A stretch of DNA of 20,626 bases from JAUWCW01 sp030609125 [NCBI: Candidatus Rokuibacteriota bacterium] (lineage in GTDB: Bacteria > JAUVQV01), in contig JAUWCW010000009.1 in the NCBI GenBank assembly GCA_030609125.1, positions 1 to 20,626 of the forward strand. Reading direction: 5' to 3'. This document shows, piece by piece, positions 9,076 to 17,501 of this stretch. Position numbers and translations under genes: made by a program. The notes under the pieces were generated by a model, which saw only the letters and a list, made by a program, of their open reading frames with translations, searched no databases and was not told where the DNA came from. Every line of letters starts with the position of its first letter. Within the stretch, counting starts at the first letter, position 1.

Positions 9076-9262
9076 AGAGAAGCCCCTGCGTTGCTCGTGA
9101 CAGGGCGAAACGATTCTTGAACCAACATTGAATCGCGGGGAGAGCAAAGAGAGACGATGTGAGCACGCCCTTCTCGAGAGGGAAGCCTAAGTCGCCGTGC
9201 TGCTTTCCCACCTGGTTATTGCAGGTTCAAGTCCCTTTGCTCACACGGTAGGGCGGGGGCCC
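9076..9262 (+). ncRNA. ssrS: 6S RNA (RNA polymerase regulator)
   Basis: 6S RNA mimics an open promoter and sequesters sigma70 RNA polymerase. Evidence is position (between zapA and the 5-formyltetrahydrofolate cyclo-ligase gene, as in E. coli), size (~185 nt) and structure. The closing stem GCCCCTGC (9082-9089) pairs with GCGGGGGC (9253-9260). Inside it CTTGAACC pairs with GGTTCAAG, flanking the region of the central bubble, with a small CCTG/CAGG hairpin on its 3' strand as in known 6S RNAs. The apical arm has AGCACG/CGTGCT and contains GAAGCCTAAG, resembling the conserved AGAAGCCTTAA of E. coli 6S. End points are approximate. Confidence 0.85.
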
Positions 9263-9278
9263 TCAACAAACTGGGGAC

Positions 9279-9297
9279 CGGGCATTGATGCCCGTTT
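9279..9297 (+). terminator. Hairpin after 6S RNA, possible weak terminator
   Basis: CGGGCA (9279-9284) and TGCCCG (9289-9294) form a perfect six-pair stem around a TTGA tetraloop, followed by only three T residues. It lies 17 bases after the 6S closing stem. It could stop or help process the 6S precursor, but the short T tract makes termination uncertain. Confidence 0.45.
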
Positions 9298-9615
9298 ACA
9301 TACAACGAGAAAGGAAAAGGACAGGACAGAGTCCTCTCGCCCCGCTGCCGAGTGTGCAGGTGGAGCAGCCGCAAAAATGAAAGAACTACAGCGCATACGC
9401 CGGGTGTTCTTATGAGCAGACGGCCTAAACAGTGCACAGCCATGTTGTGCGAGAAGTGCCGCAAGGGGTTCCCGTGTGTTTCCGGATACAGTCCGCCCGG
9501 TACAGGTATAGTGGCCGCTCGTATCATGTAGCTTAGCTTTCAGATTTCCGGCATGCTTCGCGGGGCCTGCTCCCGCTTCTCGGGGGTGTTTCGACGACTC
9601 TGATCCCTCCGCGTC
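9298..9615 (+). other. Stretch of ~320 bp without a recognised gene
   Basis: Between the 6S RNA hairpin and the folate cyclo-ligase gene I recognise no known RNA or protein family. The base composition is mixed, with a purine-rich start (about 9307-9333). It contains a 12-codon frame at 9377-9415 whose stop overlaps (ATGA) the start of a 39-codon Cys-containing frame at 9412-9531. A short CCCG/CGGG hairpin lies near 9572-9587. It may be an untranslated leader of the downstream operon, an unannotated small RNA, or a coding remnant. Confidence 0.6.
9412..9531 (+). CDS. Possible 39-residue Cys-containing microprotein
   Basis: A short ATG-to-TAG frame encodes 39 residues with four cysteines at positions 8, 13, 16 and 22 (C-x4-C-x2-C-x5-C) within a basic N-terminal half, a spacing compatible with a metal-binding knuckle. 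It starts by ATGA overlap with the stop of a 12-codon frame (9377-9415). That frame has a GGTGGAG about ten bases before its ATG, so translational coupling is conceivable. I do not recognise the sequence. A random short frame in this GC-rich DNA is a serious alternative, and no ribosome-binding site directly precedes the 39-codon frame. Confidence 0.25.
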   Translation: MSRRPKQCTAMLCEKCRKGFPCVSGYSPPGTGIVAARIM

Positions 9616-10239
9616 ATGGGGATACAGGCAGCAACTACCGAGAGCAAGTCCGACCTTCGTCGGCGCCTCATTGACTCCAGGAGAACTCTGTCACCCGCGG
9701 AGCGTCGCGACAGGAGCCGCCGCATCTGTGACGCCTGCGGCAGGCTGCCGCCCTACTCCCGGGCGCCTCTCATCTGCTCGTACATTGGTTTCGGCGAAGA
9801 GGTGGAGTCGGCGGACCTCGTCCGCTCCCTCCTGCAGGCCCGCCGCAGAGTCGCCGTCCCGACACAGCGTGCTCCCGGCGGCAAACCCTCGTTTGCCCTG
9901 GTCAGGGCCTGGGACGACCTGTCTCCCAACTCCCTGGGCCTCCTGGAGCCGGCGGGGGGGCGGCTGGACATCGTCCCAACCGCGTCCATTGGTCTCTTTT
10001 TTGTTCCGGGAGTAGCTTTCGACGCCGTCGGCGGCCGTCTTGGCTACGGCCTGGGCTTTTACGACCACGCCCTGGCCGGGGCATCTGCGACGGCCCTGAA
10101 AATAGGACTCGCTTTCGACCTGCAGATCGTAGACAAAGTGCCGCTCTTGAAACACGATGTCTGTATGGACATGATAATTACCGAAAGCCGTGTGATAAAC
10201 GCCTCGCCCGGGGCGAGGAATAACGAGGAGGTGTGCTGA
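9616..10239 (+). CDS. ygfA: 5-formyltetrahydrofolate cyclo-ligase
   Basis: This cytosolic enzyme uses ATP to turn 5-formyltetrahydrofolate into 5,10-methenyltetrahydrofolate, returning the folate to one-carbon metabolism. The 207-residue product has the early KSDLRRRLIDSRR segment and a YIGFGEEV strand. It also has the family signature FVPGVAFDAVGGRLGYGLGFYD (split here by position: starting at residue 129, ending near 150), then HDVCMDMIITE near the C-terminus. An in-frame TGA at 9601-9603 limits the start to the ATG at 9616 or later; no good Shine-Dalgarno is seen. It directly precedes rny (3-bp gap), and its placement after 6S RNA mirrors E. coli ygfA. Confidence 0.92.
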   Translation: MGIQAATTESKSDLRRRLIDSRRTLSPAERRDRSRRICDACGRLPPYSRAPLICSYIGFGEEVESADLVRSLLQARRRVAVPTQRAPGGKPSFALVRAWDDLSPNSLGLLEPAGGRLDIVPTASIGLFFVPGVAFDAVGGRLGYGLGFYDHALAGASATALKIGLAFDLQIVDKVPLLKHDVCMDMIITESRVINASPGARNNEEVC

Positions 10240-10242
10240 ATC

Positions 10243-11805
10243 ATGCCAAGCGCAACAATGTTGCTGATAGCTGTAACAACCGGAATAATCGCCTTCTTTG
10301 GAGGGTACATGGTCCGCCGTACCCTGGCGGAAGCCAAGGTGGGCCACGCCGAGAAACAGGCCTCCCGGCTTGTCGACGAGAGCCGCAAGCAGGCGGACAC
10401 CATCAGGAAAGAGGCCGCGCTGGACGCCAAGGAGCGGCTCTACCGGGCCAAGTCCGAAAGCGACAAAGAGGCCCGGAACAAGCGGCGCGAGTTCGCCACT
10501 CTGGAGAATAAGCTGAGCCAGAAGGAAGAGAACCTTGAGCGCAAGGTCGACCTCCTGGACCGCAAGGAGATGGAGATCAACAAGAAAGAAAGCCGAATCG
10601 GGGACAGGGACAAGGAGCTTTCAGAGAAGGAGCAGGAGTACCAGGGCCTCATCAAAGATGTTCACAGGCGTCTGGAAAAGGTCTCGGGCATGAGCACCGA
10701 GGAGGCGCGCGCCCAGCTCATGGAGAGCATCCGCGAGGATGCCCGTAACGAAGCGGCGAGGTTTGTCAAGAACACCGAGGAGGAGGCCAGGGCGGCGGCG
10801 AACAAAAAAGCCACGTGGATCATCGGCAACGCGATCCAGCGTTATGCCAGCGATTACGTAGCCGAATCCACGGTTTCCGTCGTCCCCCTCCCCAACGAGG
10901 AGATGAAGGGCCGGATCATCGGCCGCGAAGGAAGGAACATCCGCACTCTGGAAAGCGCCACCGGCGTCGACCTGATCATCGACGACACGCCGGAGGCGGT
11001 CATCCTTTCGGCTTTCGATCCTATCCGGAGGCAGGTTGCCAGGCTCTCCCTCGAGAAGCTCATCTCCGACGGCCGCATACACCCCGCCCGCATCGAGGAG
11101 GTGGTGGAGAAGGTAAAGAAGGAGCTGGAGCAGAACGTGAAGGAAGCGGGCGAAAGCGCCACCTTCGATCTGGGGATCCACAATGTTCACAAAGAGATCG
11201 TCAGGCTCATCGGCCGCCTCAGGTACCGCACCAGCTACGCCCAGAACGTCCTTCAGCACTCCAGGGAAGTCTCCTACCTCTGCGGCATCATGGCGTCCGA
11301 GCTCGGCCTGGATCCCAAGTTCGCCCGCCGCGCCGGGCTGCTGCACGACATCGGCAAGGCCATCGACCATGAGACCGAGGGCCCTCACGCCCTGATCGGA
11401 GCTGAAATGGCCCGCCGTTACGAGGAGAGCGAAGTCGTGGTCAATGCCATAGCCGCGCACCACGAGGAGGAGGAGCCCAAGACCGTGGAGGCGATTCTCG
11501 TCCAGGCTGCCGACGCCCTCTCCGCGGCCCGCCCCGGTGCGAGGCGCGAGATTCTGGAGGCCTACGTTAAGCGCATGGAGAAACTCGAGGAAATAGCCGA
11601 TTCCTTCAAGGGCGTTCACAAGGCCTACGCCATCCAGGCCGGCAGGGAAGTGCGCATCATCGTTCAGGAGAACCAGGTTTCCGACGGTGAAACCGTCTAC
11701 CTCGCCCGCGACATCGCTCGTAAGATCGAGGAACAGCTCTCATACCCGGGCCAGATCAAGGTCACCGCTATCCGTGAGAAGCGGGCGGTGGATTACGCGA
11801 AATAG
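10243..11805 (+). CDS. rny: Ribonuclease Y
   Basis: RNase Y is a membrane-anchored endoribonuclease that starts mRNA decay. The 520-residue length is typical. In order it has an N-terminal membrane segment (about 5-23), a long charged coiled coil (about 28-190) and a KH domain around 210-275 with [15 protein letters not shown]. The HD domain follows, with [13 protein letters not shown] (metal-binding His368-Asp369), and a conserved C-terminal part. A strong GAGGAGGTG sits just upstream of the ATG, overlapping the end of the preceding gene. It overlaps ymdB by one base, the rny-ymdB pairing seen in many bacteria. This organism therefore probably uses RNase Y in RNA turnover; whether RNase E is also present cannot be told. 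Confidence 0.97.
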   Translation: MPSATMLLIAVTTGIIAFFGGYMVRRTLAEAKVGHAEKQASRLVDESRKQADTIRKEAALDAKERLYRAKSESDKEARNKRREFATLENKLSQKEENLERKVDLLDRKEMEINKKESRIGDRDKELSEKEQEYQGLIKDVHRRLEKVSGMSTEEARAQLMESIREDARNEAARFVKNTEEEARAAANKKATWIIGNAIQRYASDYVAESTVSVVPLPNEEMKGRIIGREGRNIRTLESATGVDLIIDDTPEAVILSAFDPIRRQVARLSLEKLISDGRIHPARIEEVVEKVKKELEQNVKEAGESATFDLGIHNVHKEIVRLIGRLRYRTSYAQNVLQHSREVSYLCGIMASELGLDPKFARRAGLLHDIGKAIDHETEGPHALIGAEMARRYEESEVVVNAIAAHHEEEEPKTVEAILVQAADALSAARPGARREILEAYVKRMEKLEEIADSFKGVHKAYAIQAGREVRIIVQENQVSDGETVYLARDIARKIEEQLSYPGQIKVTAIREKRAVDYAK

Positions 11806-12587
11806 TGAAAGTACTTTTCCTCGGAGACATCGTCGGCAAGGCCGGGCGCCGCGCGGTGGAGCTCTTTCTGCGCCGCGTGCAGGAGGAGCACGACGTGAGC
11901 TTCACCATCGCCAACGGAGAAAACGCCGCCGGCGGATTCGGTGTGACCCTCCCCGTGGTGGAGGACCTCTTCTCAGCCGGCATCGACGTCATCACCACCG
12001 GCAACCACGTGTGGGACAAGAGAGAGGCTCTTCAGCTGCTCCCCAAGGAGCACCGCCTCCTGCGGCCTCTGAACTACCCGCCGGGGACTCCCGGGGTCGG
12101 ATCGGTGGTCATGAAGGACCGCCTCGGCCACCGTATCGGCGTCCTCAACATCGAGGGCAGGGTATTCATGCGCCCCCAGGACTGCCCTTTTCGTGCGGCG
12201 GAAGACGAAATCCGTCGCCTAAGGGAGGAAACGCCCGTTATCATCGTCGACTTCCACGCCGAGGCGACCTCGGAGAAACTCGCCATGGGCTGGTATCTGG
12301 ACGGCAAGGTGAGCGCAGTCTTCGGTACCCACACTCACGTGCAGACGGCGGACGAGCGAATCCTCCCCGAAGGAACCGCCTACATCACCGACGTGGGGAT
12401 GACGGGACCGTCAGAATCGGTTATCGGCGTGAAGAAGGAAATCATCCTCAGGAGATTTCTCACCTCGATGCCCGAGCGGTTCGAAACCGCCAAGGATGGC
12501 CCTCAATTTCAGGCGGTCATCGCCGACATCGACCCCGAGGACGGGAGAGCCGCCTCCATCATCCGCCTGAGCCTCAGCGACAGATGA
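11805..12587 (+). CDS. ymdB: YmdB-family metallophosphoesterase (2',3'-cyclic nucleotide phosphodiesterase)
   Basis: YmdB of Bacillus subtilis hydrolyses 2',3'-cyclic nucleotides and influences lifestyle switching; it is usually encoded next to rny, as here. The 260-residue product carries the calcineurin-like metal ligands in order: Asp8 in FLGDIVG, Glu39-Asn40 in ANGENAAGG, Asn67-His68 in TTGNHVWD, His151 in VDFHAEATSEK, and His176 and His178 in GTHTHVQT. The DVGMTGP segment follows. The GTG start shares its first base with the rny stop codon (TAGTG), implying tight coupling. It is the last gene of its unit: a new promoter begins 15 bp downstream. Confidence 0.94.
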   Translation: MKVLFLGDIVGKAGRRAVELFLRRVQEEHDVSFTIANGENAAGGFGVTLPVVEDLFSAGIDVITTGNHVWDKREALQLLPKEHRLLRPLNYPPGTPGVGSVVMKDRLGHRIGVLNIEGRVFMRPQDCPFRAAEDEIRRLREETPVIIVDFHAEATSEKLAMGWYLDGKVSAVFGTHTHVQTADERILPEGTAYITDVGMTGPSESVIGVKKEIILRRFLTSMPERFETAKDGPQFQAVIADIDPEDGRAASIIRLSLSDR

Positions 12588-12602
12588 GGAGACAGTCTCG
12601 CC

Positions 12603-12631
12603 TTGCTTTTTGCGGTGAGCGGTGATATAAA
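12603..12631 (+). promoter_or_regulatory. Promoter of the rimP-nusA-infB operon
   Basis: TTGCTT (12603-12608), 17 bp, then TATAAA (12626-12631). The -10 is 5/6 and the spacing is ideal. Transcription would start near 12638, giving a leader of about 74 nt that holds an intrinsic-terminator hairpin before the rimP start. Confidence 0.75.
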
Positions 12632-12671
12632 GTATTACTAGAAAAGCGAAAAGCAATCTTTGATGGGTCAG

Positions 12672-12697
12672 AGTGGGCTTCGGCCCACTTTTTATTT
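12672..12697 (+). terminator. Intrinsic terminator/attenuator in the rimP leader
   Basis: AGTGGGC (12672-12678) and GCCCACT (12683-12689) form a perfect seven-pair stem capped by the extra-stable TTCG tetraloop, followed by TTTTT, A, TTT. It sits about 34 nt downstream of the predicted operon start and 15 nt before the rimP GTG. Placement inside the leader, not after a gene, suggests attenuation; similar hairpins upstream of rimP are described in proteobacteria. It could also partly terminate read-through from ymdB. Confidence 0.88.
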
Positions 12698-12711
12698 CCG
12701 GAGGCAGCGCA

Positions 12712-13248
12712 GTGACCACCAGACGCCAGAAAATCCAGCAGGATGTGAAGGAACTTGCCGCCCCCATCGCCGAGGAACTGGGGCTCGAGCTTGTGGACGT
12801 GGAGTTCACCCGCCACGGCCGCGACCAGGTGCTCACCCTCTTTCTCGACCGCGCCGAGGGGATTCCTGTGGATGAGCTCCAGCAGGCAAGCCGCGCCATC
12901 GAAAAGGCTCTCGAAATCGAGGAGATCATCGTCGGGCGCTACCGCCTGGAAGTTTCATCTCCCGGCATCGACCGTCCACTGAAGACCCTGAGCGATTACC
13001 GCAAGAACGTCGGCACCCGGGTGCAGATCAAGACCTTCTCCCCCCACCCTCTGTTCGGTCGGATTCTGACGGGGACCATCGCGGGCGTTGAGGACCAGAA
13101 GGTCACGGTCGACGCTGATGACGGCTCCCGGGCCTGCGTTTCCCTCAGTGAAATCTCCAGCGCCAGACCGCAGATAGACTGGGAAGAGATCCTCAAGAAG
13201 CCTGCCCTCCCACGCGGAAACCAATCTCACGCGAGGAGGTCCCCATGA
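12712..13248 (+). CDS. rimP: Ribosome maturation factor RimP
   Basis: RimP helps assemble the 30S subunit, acting before the S12-dependent late steps. The 178-residue product has the N-terminal alpha/beta domain (LAAPIAEELGLELVDVEF, and LEVSSPGIDRPLK at the domain end) and the C-terminal SH3-like domain starting near residue 95. The start is the GTG at 12712, preceded by GGAGG at seven bases. An earlier in-frame GTG at 12673 lies inside the terminator stem and is not used. Its stop overlaps the nusA ATG (ATGA). The C-terminal tail after the SH3 part is somewhat longer than usual. Confidence 0.94.
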   Translation: MTTRRQKIQQDVKELAAPIAEELGLELVDVEFTRHGRDQVLTLFLDRAEGIPVDELQQASRAIEKALEIEEIIVGRYRLEVSSPGIDRPLKTLSDYRKNVGTRVQIKTFSPHPLFGRILTGTIAGVEDQKVTVDADDGSRACVSLSEISSARPQIDWEEILKKPALPRGNQSHARRSP

Positions 13249-14534
13249 GCCGGGAACTGCTTCACGTCATCGATCAGATCAGTTTCGAGCGGGGCCTGGA
13301 CCGGGATACCGTTCTGAAGGCCCTGGAGACAGCCCTCGTGTCGGCTTCCCGCAAACGCATCGGTCCGGAAGGAGACATACGCTGCCGCCTCAACGAGGAC
13401 AAAGGTGAGCTGCAAATCTTCTGTCTCAAGACTGTTGTCGAGGAAACCCGGGACCCTCTGGTGGACATCTCACTTGAAGACGCCCGGAAGATCGATCCCG
13501 AAGCAGAACCGGGCAGCAAGGTCGAAGCCCTTACCAACCTCACCGAGTTCGGCCGCATCGCCGCCCAGACGGCCAAGCAGGTTATCATGCAGCGGGTCCG
13601 TGAAGCCGAAAGGGACCTCATCCACGACGACTTCAAGGACCGCCAGGGAGAGATCATCACCGGAACCGTCCATCACAAGGAAAAGGGGGATCTCTACGTC
13701 GACCTGGGCAAGACCGAAGGCCTCCTCCCGCGGAAAGAGCAGATTCCCCGTGAATCGTACCGCAACGGCGACCGGATCAGAGCCTACATCCGCGAGGTGT
13801 GCAAAACTATCCGCGGTCCCCAGATCATCCTGAGCCGGACCGCCCCGGAATTTCTCATTCGGCTCTTCGAGATGGAGGTCCCCGAGATTCAGGACGGGAT
13901 CATCAAGATCCTCGGGGCCGCCCGAGAGCCCGGCGAGAGGGCCAAGATAGCCGTATTCTCGACTTCGAAGGACATCGACCCCGTCGGGGCCTGCGTCGGT
14001 CTGAAAGGTTCCCGCGTCCAATCCGTGGTCCGTGAGCTCCGCGGAGAGAAGGTCGATATCGTGGAGTGGGCCCACGACATTGAGACCTATCTCCGCAACG
14101 CCCTCAGCCCGGCAGAGATTGAGAGCGCCGAAATCCATGAGGATACCAAGGGGATAGTCGTCGTCGTTCCCGACGACCAACTCTCCCTGGCCATCGGGAA
14201 AAAAGGTCAAAATGTCAGGCTTGCCTCCACCCTGCTCAAGTGGGGAATCGAGGTCAAGAGCCGCGACTCGATGAGGCAGGACTCCGGCGGGGAGGCGCCG
14301 GCCGATCTCAAGACACGCCTGGTGTCTCTGCTTGGCATCAATTCACCGCAGGCGGACTCCCTGATAGAGGCCGGCCTGACGGACACCGCCGCCCTCGCCG
14401 GATCCTCCGTCGGGGACCTGACGACCCTGAAGGGCTTTGGGGAAAAGACGGCTCTCAAGGTAATCGAGGCGTCGCGAAGCTCCGCCGAAGGCGGGCAGGG
14501 CGGGAGTGATGACGAGCAGCAGGAAAAAGAGTGA
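13245..14534 (+). CDS. nusA: Transcription termination/antitermination factor NusA
   Basis: NusA binds RNA polymerase and nascent RNA, promoting pausing, intrinsic termination and antitermination. The 429 residues show the N-terminal polymerase-binding domain (about 1-130), an S1 domain (about 135-200), and two KH domains with GACVGLKGSRVQSVVREL (near 250) and LAIGKKGQNVRLAS (near 315). One helix-hairpin-helix region (about 355-415, TTLKGFGEKTALKVIEA) and an acidic tail follow. This is intermediate in length between B. subtilis NusA and the longer E. coli protein with two C-terminal acidic repeats. GAGGAGG precedes the ATG. As product of an operon with a terminator in its leader, it may regulate its own synthesis. 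Confidence 0.97.
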   Translation: MSRELLHVIDQISFERGLDRDTVLKALETALVSASRKRIGPEGDIRCRLNEDKGELQIFCLKTVVEETRDPLVDISLEDARKIDPEAEPGSKVEALTNLTEFGRIAAQTAKQVIMQRVREAERDLIHDDFKDRQGEIITGTVHHKEKGDLYVDLGKTEGLLPRKEQIPRESYRNGDRIRAYIREVCKTIRGPQIILSRTAPEFLIRLFEMEVPEIQDGIIKILGAAREPGERAKIAVFSTSKDIDPVGACVGLKGSRVQSVVRELRGEKVDIVEWAHDIETYLRNALSPAEIESAEIHEDTKGIVVVVPDDQLSLAIGKKGQNVRLASTLLKWGIEVKSRDSMRQDSGGEAPADLKTRLVSLLGINSPQADSLIEAGLTDTAALAGSSVGDLTTLKGFGEKTALKVIEASRSSAEGGQGGSDDEQQEKE

Positions 14535-15111
14535 TGTCACCCGCACCTGCCTCGGCTGCCGCAGCAGGAAGGAGCAGAAGGAGATGATAAGGATCGTCAT
14601 GGGACCGGACGCAGAAGCAGTCTTCGACATTGACGGCCGACTCCCGGGCCGCGGAGCCTACGTCTGTCCCCTGCCGTCCTGCCTCCGGAAGCTGACATCC
14701 GCATCCCTGAGCCACTTCCTCAGGGGCCGCGTCAGCATTCCGGAATTCGACTCCCTGCGCTCCCGCCTCGCCGACGCCTGCGAGGGCAAGGTCCGAAACC
14801 TCCTGTCTATCGGTCTCAAAGCCGGTCAGGTGGGGATCGGCTCCCGCGCTGTGGAAGACGGTTTGAGCAGGAACCGGGCCTTCGTTCTTGTTCTCGCTTC
14901 CGACGCATCCCCGAGGACCTCACGGCACCTGCTCCGGCTTGCCGGGGGCCTTCCCGTGCGCAGACTTGCCGGCAAGGAGCGGCTCGGCTCCTGGCTCGGC
15001 CGCCACAGTGTCGCCTCGGCGGCGGTCTTCGACAGGGGTCTCGCCCGCCGGCTTGCGGCGGTCCTTGACCGTTTGGCATCCATAGAAAACAATTCCTACC
15101 ATGTGAACTGA
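14509..15111 (+). CDS. YlxR (DUF448) - L7Ae/YlxQ fusion protein
   Basis: The 200-residue protein joins two families that are separate neighbouring genes (ylxR, ylxQ) in B. subtilis. The N-terminal YlxR part has [19 protein letters not shown] and [12 protein letters not shown], with cysteines 14, 17, 53 and 58. The C-terminal part from about residue 93 has the L7Ae-like features [17 protein letters not shown] and [16 protein letters not shown]. Both families bind nucleic acid; the exact role is unsettled, with ribosome or RNase P related functions proposed for them. I start at the ATG at 14509; a GTG directly before it (14506) is equally possible. It overlaps the end of nusA by 26 bp and precedes infB, the expected position. 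Confidence 0.88.
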   Translation: MTSSRKKSDVTRTCLGCRSRKEQKEMIRIVMGPDAEAVFDIDGRLPGRGAYVCPLPSCLRKLTSASLSHFLRGRVSIPEFDSLRSRLADACEGKVRNLLSIGLKAGQVGIGSRAVEDGLSRNRAFVLVLASDASPRTSRHLLRLAGGLPVRRLAGKERLGSWLGRHSVASAAVFDRGLARRLAAVLDRLASIENNSYHVN

Positions 15112-15140
15112 GGAGATTGCAGAGGAGGTTTTACAGCTCA

Positions 15141-17441
15141 ATGGGCAAGATTCGTGTATACCAGCTGGCCAAAGAACTCGGGGTGAAGAACAAGGAACTC
15201 CTCGAGATCATCCGCACACTCGGGTTCGAAGTGAAGAATCACATGAGCAGCCTGGACGAAGAGACCGCGGCCGCAGTCGTCTCCTCCGTCAAGTCCCCTC
15301 CCCCGGCATCCAGGACACCGAAAAAGAAGAAGAAAGCCGAGCCCGGGAAGGAAACGAAGAAAAGTCCCGCCAAAGAGACCAAGCCCGCCCCAAAGGACGC
15401 GAAAAAGAAGGCCGCGTCCCCTCGCAAGGAAAAGGCGCCGAAGAAAAAGGCCGTCACCGCCCAGGTGAAGAAAAAGGAGCCGGAGAAAAAGAAAGCAGCA
15501 CCCGCCCCGGCGAAGAAAACAGAGCCCAAGAAGAAGAAAGCGGTCGCCGCCCCGGCGAAGAAGGAAGAACCGAAGAAAAAGGCGGTCGCCGCCCCGGCAA
15601 AGAAAACAGAGCCCAGGAAAAAGAAAGCGGCTCCGCCGAAGGATAAAATCCCGCCCTCTGTTCCTGAGGTCTCCGCTCCGCCGGAAGAGCCGAAGGCCCC
15701 TCCCCGCATCATAGATCTCAGCGAGGGGATAACCGTCAAGGATCTTTCGGAACGGCTCGGAATAAAAGTCAACGACATCATCAAGCGCCTCATGCAGAAG
15801 GGGAAAATGGTCGTTGTCAACCAGTTTCTCGACTTCGATACCGCCAAGTGGGTCGCCGAGGATTTCGGCTACGAGTGCCGTTCGGTCTCTCTGGAACTGG
15901 AGGGCCACGCCGAGGAGGGAGACGAAGCTCTCGACCCCAGGGCGCCCGTGGTCACCATTATGGGCCACGTCGACCACGGCAAGACTTCGCTCCTCGACGC
16001 CATCCGGGAATCCAGCGTCACCGAGAAGGAAGAAGGCGGCATAACCCAGCACATCGGTGCTTACCACGTCGACCTTCCCAAGGGGACCATCATCTTTCTC
16101 GACACTCCCGGCCACGAAGCTTTTTCGGCCATGAGGGCCCGGGGGGCAGAGGTCACGGACATCGTGATTCTCGTTGTCGCCGCTGATGACGGCGTCATGC
16201 CCCAGACCGTTGAGGCCATAGATCACGCCAAGGCCGCAGAAGTCCCGATCATCGTGGCGGTCAACAAAATCGACAAGCCTGACGCCAAGCCGGAGACGGT
16301 GAAGACCCAGCTTGCCGAGCACGACCTGATCCCCGAGGACTGGGGCGGGCAGGCCATATTCGTCGAAGTCTCCGCCAAGGTTGGGACGGGGCTTGAGAAC
16401 CTCATGGAAATGGTCCTCCTCCAGGCGGAGATGATGGAGCTCAAGGCCAACGCCGGGAAGCCCTGCCGCGGCACCGTCATCGAATCCAGGCTCCATCGCG
16501 GCCGCGGGCCCGTCGCCACCGTCCTGGTACAGGACGGCACCCTCAGGGTGGGTGACCATTTCGTGACCGGGACCACCTACGGCAAGGTGCGGGCCATCCT
16601 CGACGACAGCGGCAAGGCCCTCAAGGAAGCGCCTCCCTCCACCCCGGTGGAGGTCCTCGGCCTCTCCGGTGTGCCCGCGCCGGGAGACAGCTTCATGGTC
16701 GTTCCCGACGAGCGCAAGGCACGGCAGGTCGCAGCCCTGCGCCACCAGCAATCAGCCGCTCCCGTTTCCTCCCGCCCGGCCAAGGTCAGCCTGAAGGACC
16801 TGTTTTCCAAGATTTCCCAGGGTAAGGTCAAAGAGCTCGACCTGGTCGTCAAGGGCGACGTACAGGGCTCGGTGGAGGCCCTCGGCGACGCTTTCACGAA
16901 GCTTTCGACCGATGCCGTGAAAGTCAAGGTGATCCACCGTGGGGTGGGCACCATAAACGAGGGCGACATCCTCCTGGCCTCCGCGTCTTCCGCGGTCATC
17001 ATAGGCTTTAACGTCAGGCCCGAGCCGAAAGTTACCGAACTGGCGGCCCGGGAAGGCGTGGACATGCGCTTTTACGGTGTCATCTACAAGGCGACGGAAG
17101 ACATCAAGAAAGCCATGCTCGGGCTCCTGGACCCGACCTACCGCGAGGAGTTCCAGGGCCGCGCCGAGGTGCGGGAGACATTCAGCGTTCCCCGGGTCGG
17201 CGTCATCGCGGGCTGCGGCGTCCTGGAGGGGAAGATCACCCGCAACGCCGAGATCCGCGTCCTCCGCGACGGCATCGTCGTGTACGAGGGAAAGGTTGGT
17301 TCCCTGCGCCGCTTCAAGGACGACGTCAAGGAAGTTGCCGCCGGCTACGAGTGTGGAATCGGCGTGGAAAATTTCAACGACATCAAGAAAGGCGATATTC
17401 TCGAGACCTTTGTCCAGATAGAAGTCCAGCCGACCCTGTAA
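15141..17441 (+). CDS. infB: Translation initiation factor IF-2
   Basis: IF2 is the GTPase that places initiator tRNA on the 30S subunit and promotes 50S joining. The product has 766 residues: a first IF2_N module (about 1-50), a lysine/alanine/proline-rich linker (about 55-185) and a second IF2_N module (about 190-250). The G domain has GHVDHGKT (275-282), DTPGH (321-325) and NKID (375-378), followed by domains II-IV ending in [14 protein letters not shown]. The start is the ATG at 15141 ([14 protein letters not shown]), with GGAGG 12 bases upstream. It follows the YlxR fusion gene by 29 bp. The linker is low-complexity and repetitive, as in many bacterial IF2 proteins. Confidence 0.98.
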   Translation: MGKIRVYQLAKELGVKNKELLEIIRTLGFEVKNHMSSLDEETAAAVVSSVKSPPPASRTPKKKKKAEPGKETKKSPAKETKPAPKDAKKKAASPRKEKAPKKKAVTAQVKKKEPEKKKAAPAPAKKTEPKKKKAVAAPAKKEEPKKKAVAAPAKKTEPRKKKAAPPKDKIPPSVPEVSAPPEEPKAPPRIIDLSEGITVKDLSERLGIKVNDIIKRLMQKGKMVVVNQFLDFDTAKWVAEDFGYECRSVSLELEGHAEEGDEALDPRAPVVTIMGHVDHGKTSLLDAIRESSVTEKEEGGITQHIGAYHVDLPKGTIIFLDTPGHEAFSAMRARGAEVTDIVILVVAADDGVMPQTVEAIDHAKAAEVPIIVAVNKIDKPDAKPETVKTQLAEHDLIPEDWGGQAIFVEVSAKVGTGLENLMEMVLLQAEMMELKANAGKPCRGTVIESRLHRGRGPVATVLVQDGTLRVGDHFVTGTTYGKVRAILDDSGKALKEAPPSTPVEVLGLSGVPAPGDSFMVVPDERKARQVAALRHQQSAAPVSSRPAKVSLKDLFSKISQGKVKELDLVVKGDVQGSVEALGDAFTKLSTDAVKVKVIHRGVGTINEGDILLASASSAVIIGFNVRPEPKVTELAAREGVDMRFYGVIYKATEDIKKAMLGLLDPTYREEFQGRAEVRETFSVPRVGVIAGCGVLEGKITRNAEIRVLRDGIVVYEGKVGSLRRFKDDVKEVAAGYECGIGVENFNDIKKGDILETFVQIEVQPTL
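15484..15637 (+). repeat. Imperfect Lys/Ala/Pro tandem repeats in the IF2 linker
   Basis: About three imperfect units of 13-14 codons (consensus [14 protein letters not shown] with variants) run through the linker of infB. Stretches such as GTCGCCGCCCCGGC recur at a period near 42 bp. The similarity at DNA level suggests recent unit duplication; such linkers vary in length between strains. Confidence 0.8.
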
Positions 17442-17501
17442 AGCCTGAGACGGACCGGCACAGCTGTTCTTCCAAAGGCGACTTGCTGAGGTGTAATTCA
17501 G

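Noticed and set aside
9298-9615. Tetrahydrofolate riboswitch, tmRNA or RNase P RNA in the gap before the folate gene
   Set aside because: None of the conserved cores or closing stems of these RNAs could be found by eye.
10621-11619. A 332-codon minus-strand open frame opposite rny
   Set aside because: Shadow of the rny reading frame with no recognisable domain or ribosome-binding site.
12673-12711. Earlier in-frame GTG start for rimP
   Set aside because: It lies in the terminator stem and lacks a ribosome-binding site, whereas the GTG at 12712 has GGAGG at seven bases and gives a normal RimP N-terminus.
15138-16751. A 537-codon open frame on the minus strand opposite infB
   Set aside because: It mirrors infB codon structure in GC-rich DNA, has a low-complexity sequence opposite the Lys-rich linker, and matches no family; infB itself is unambiguous.
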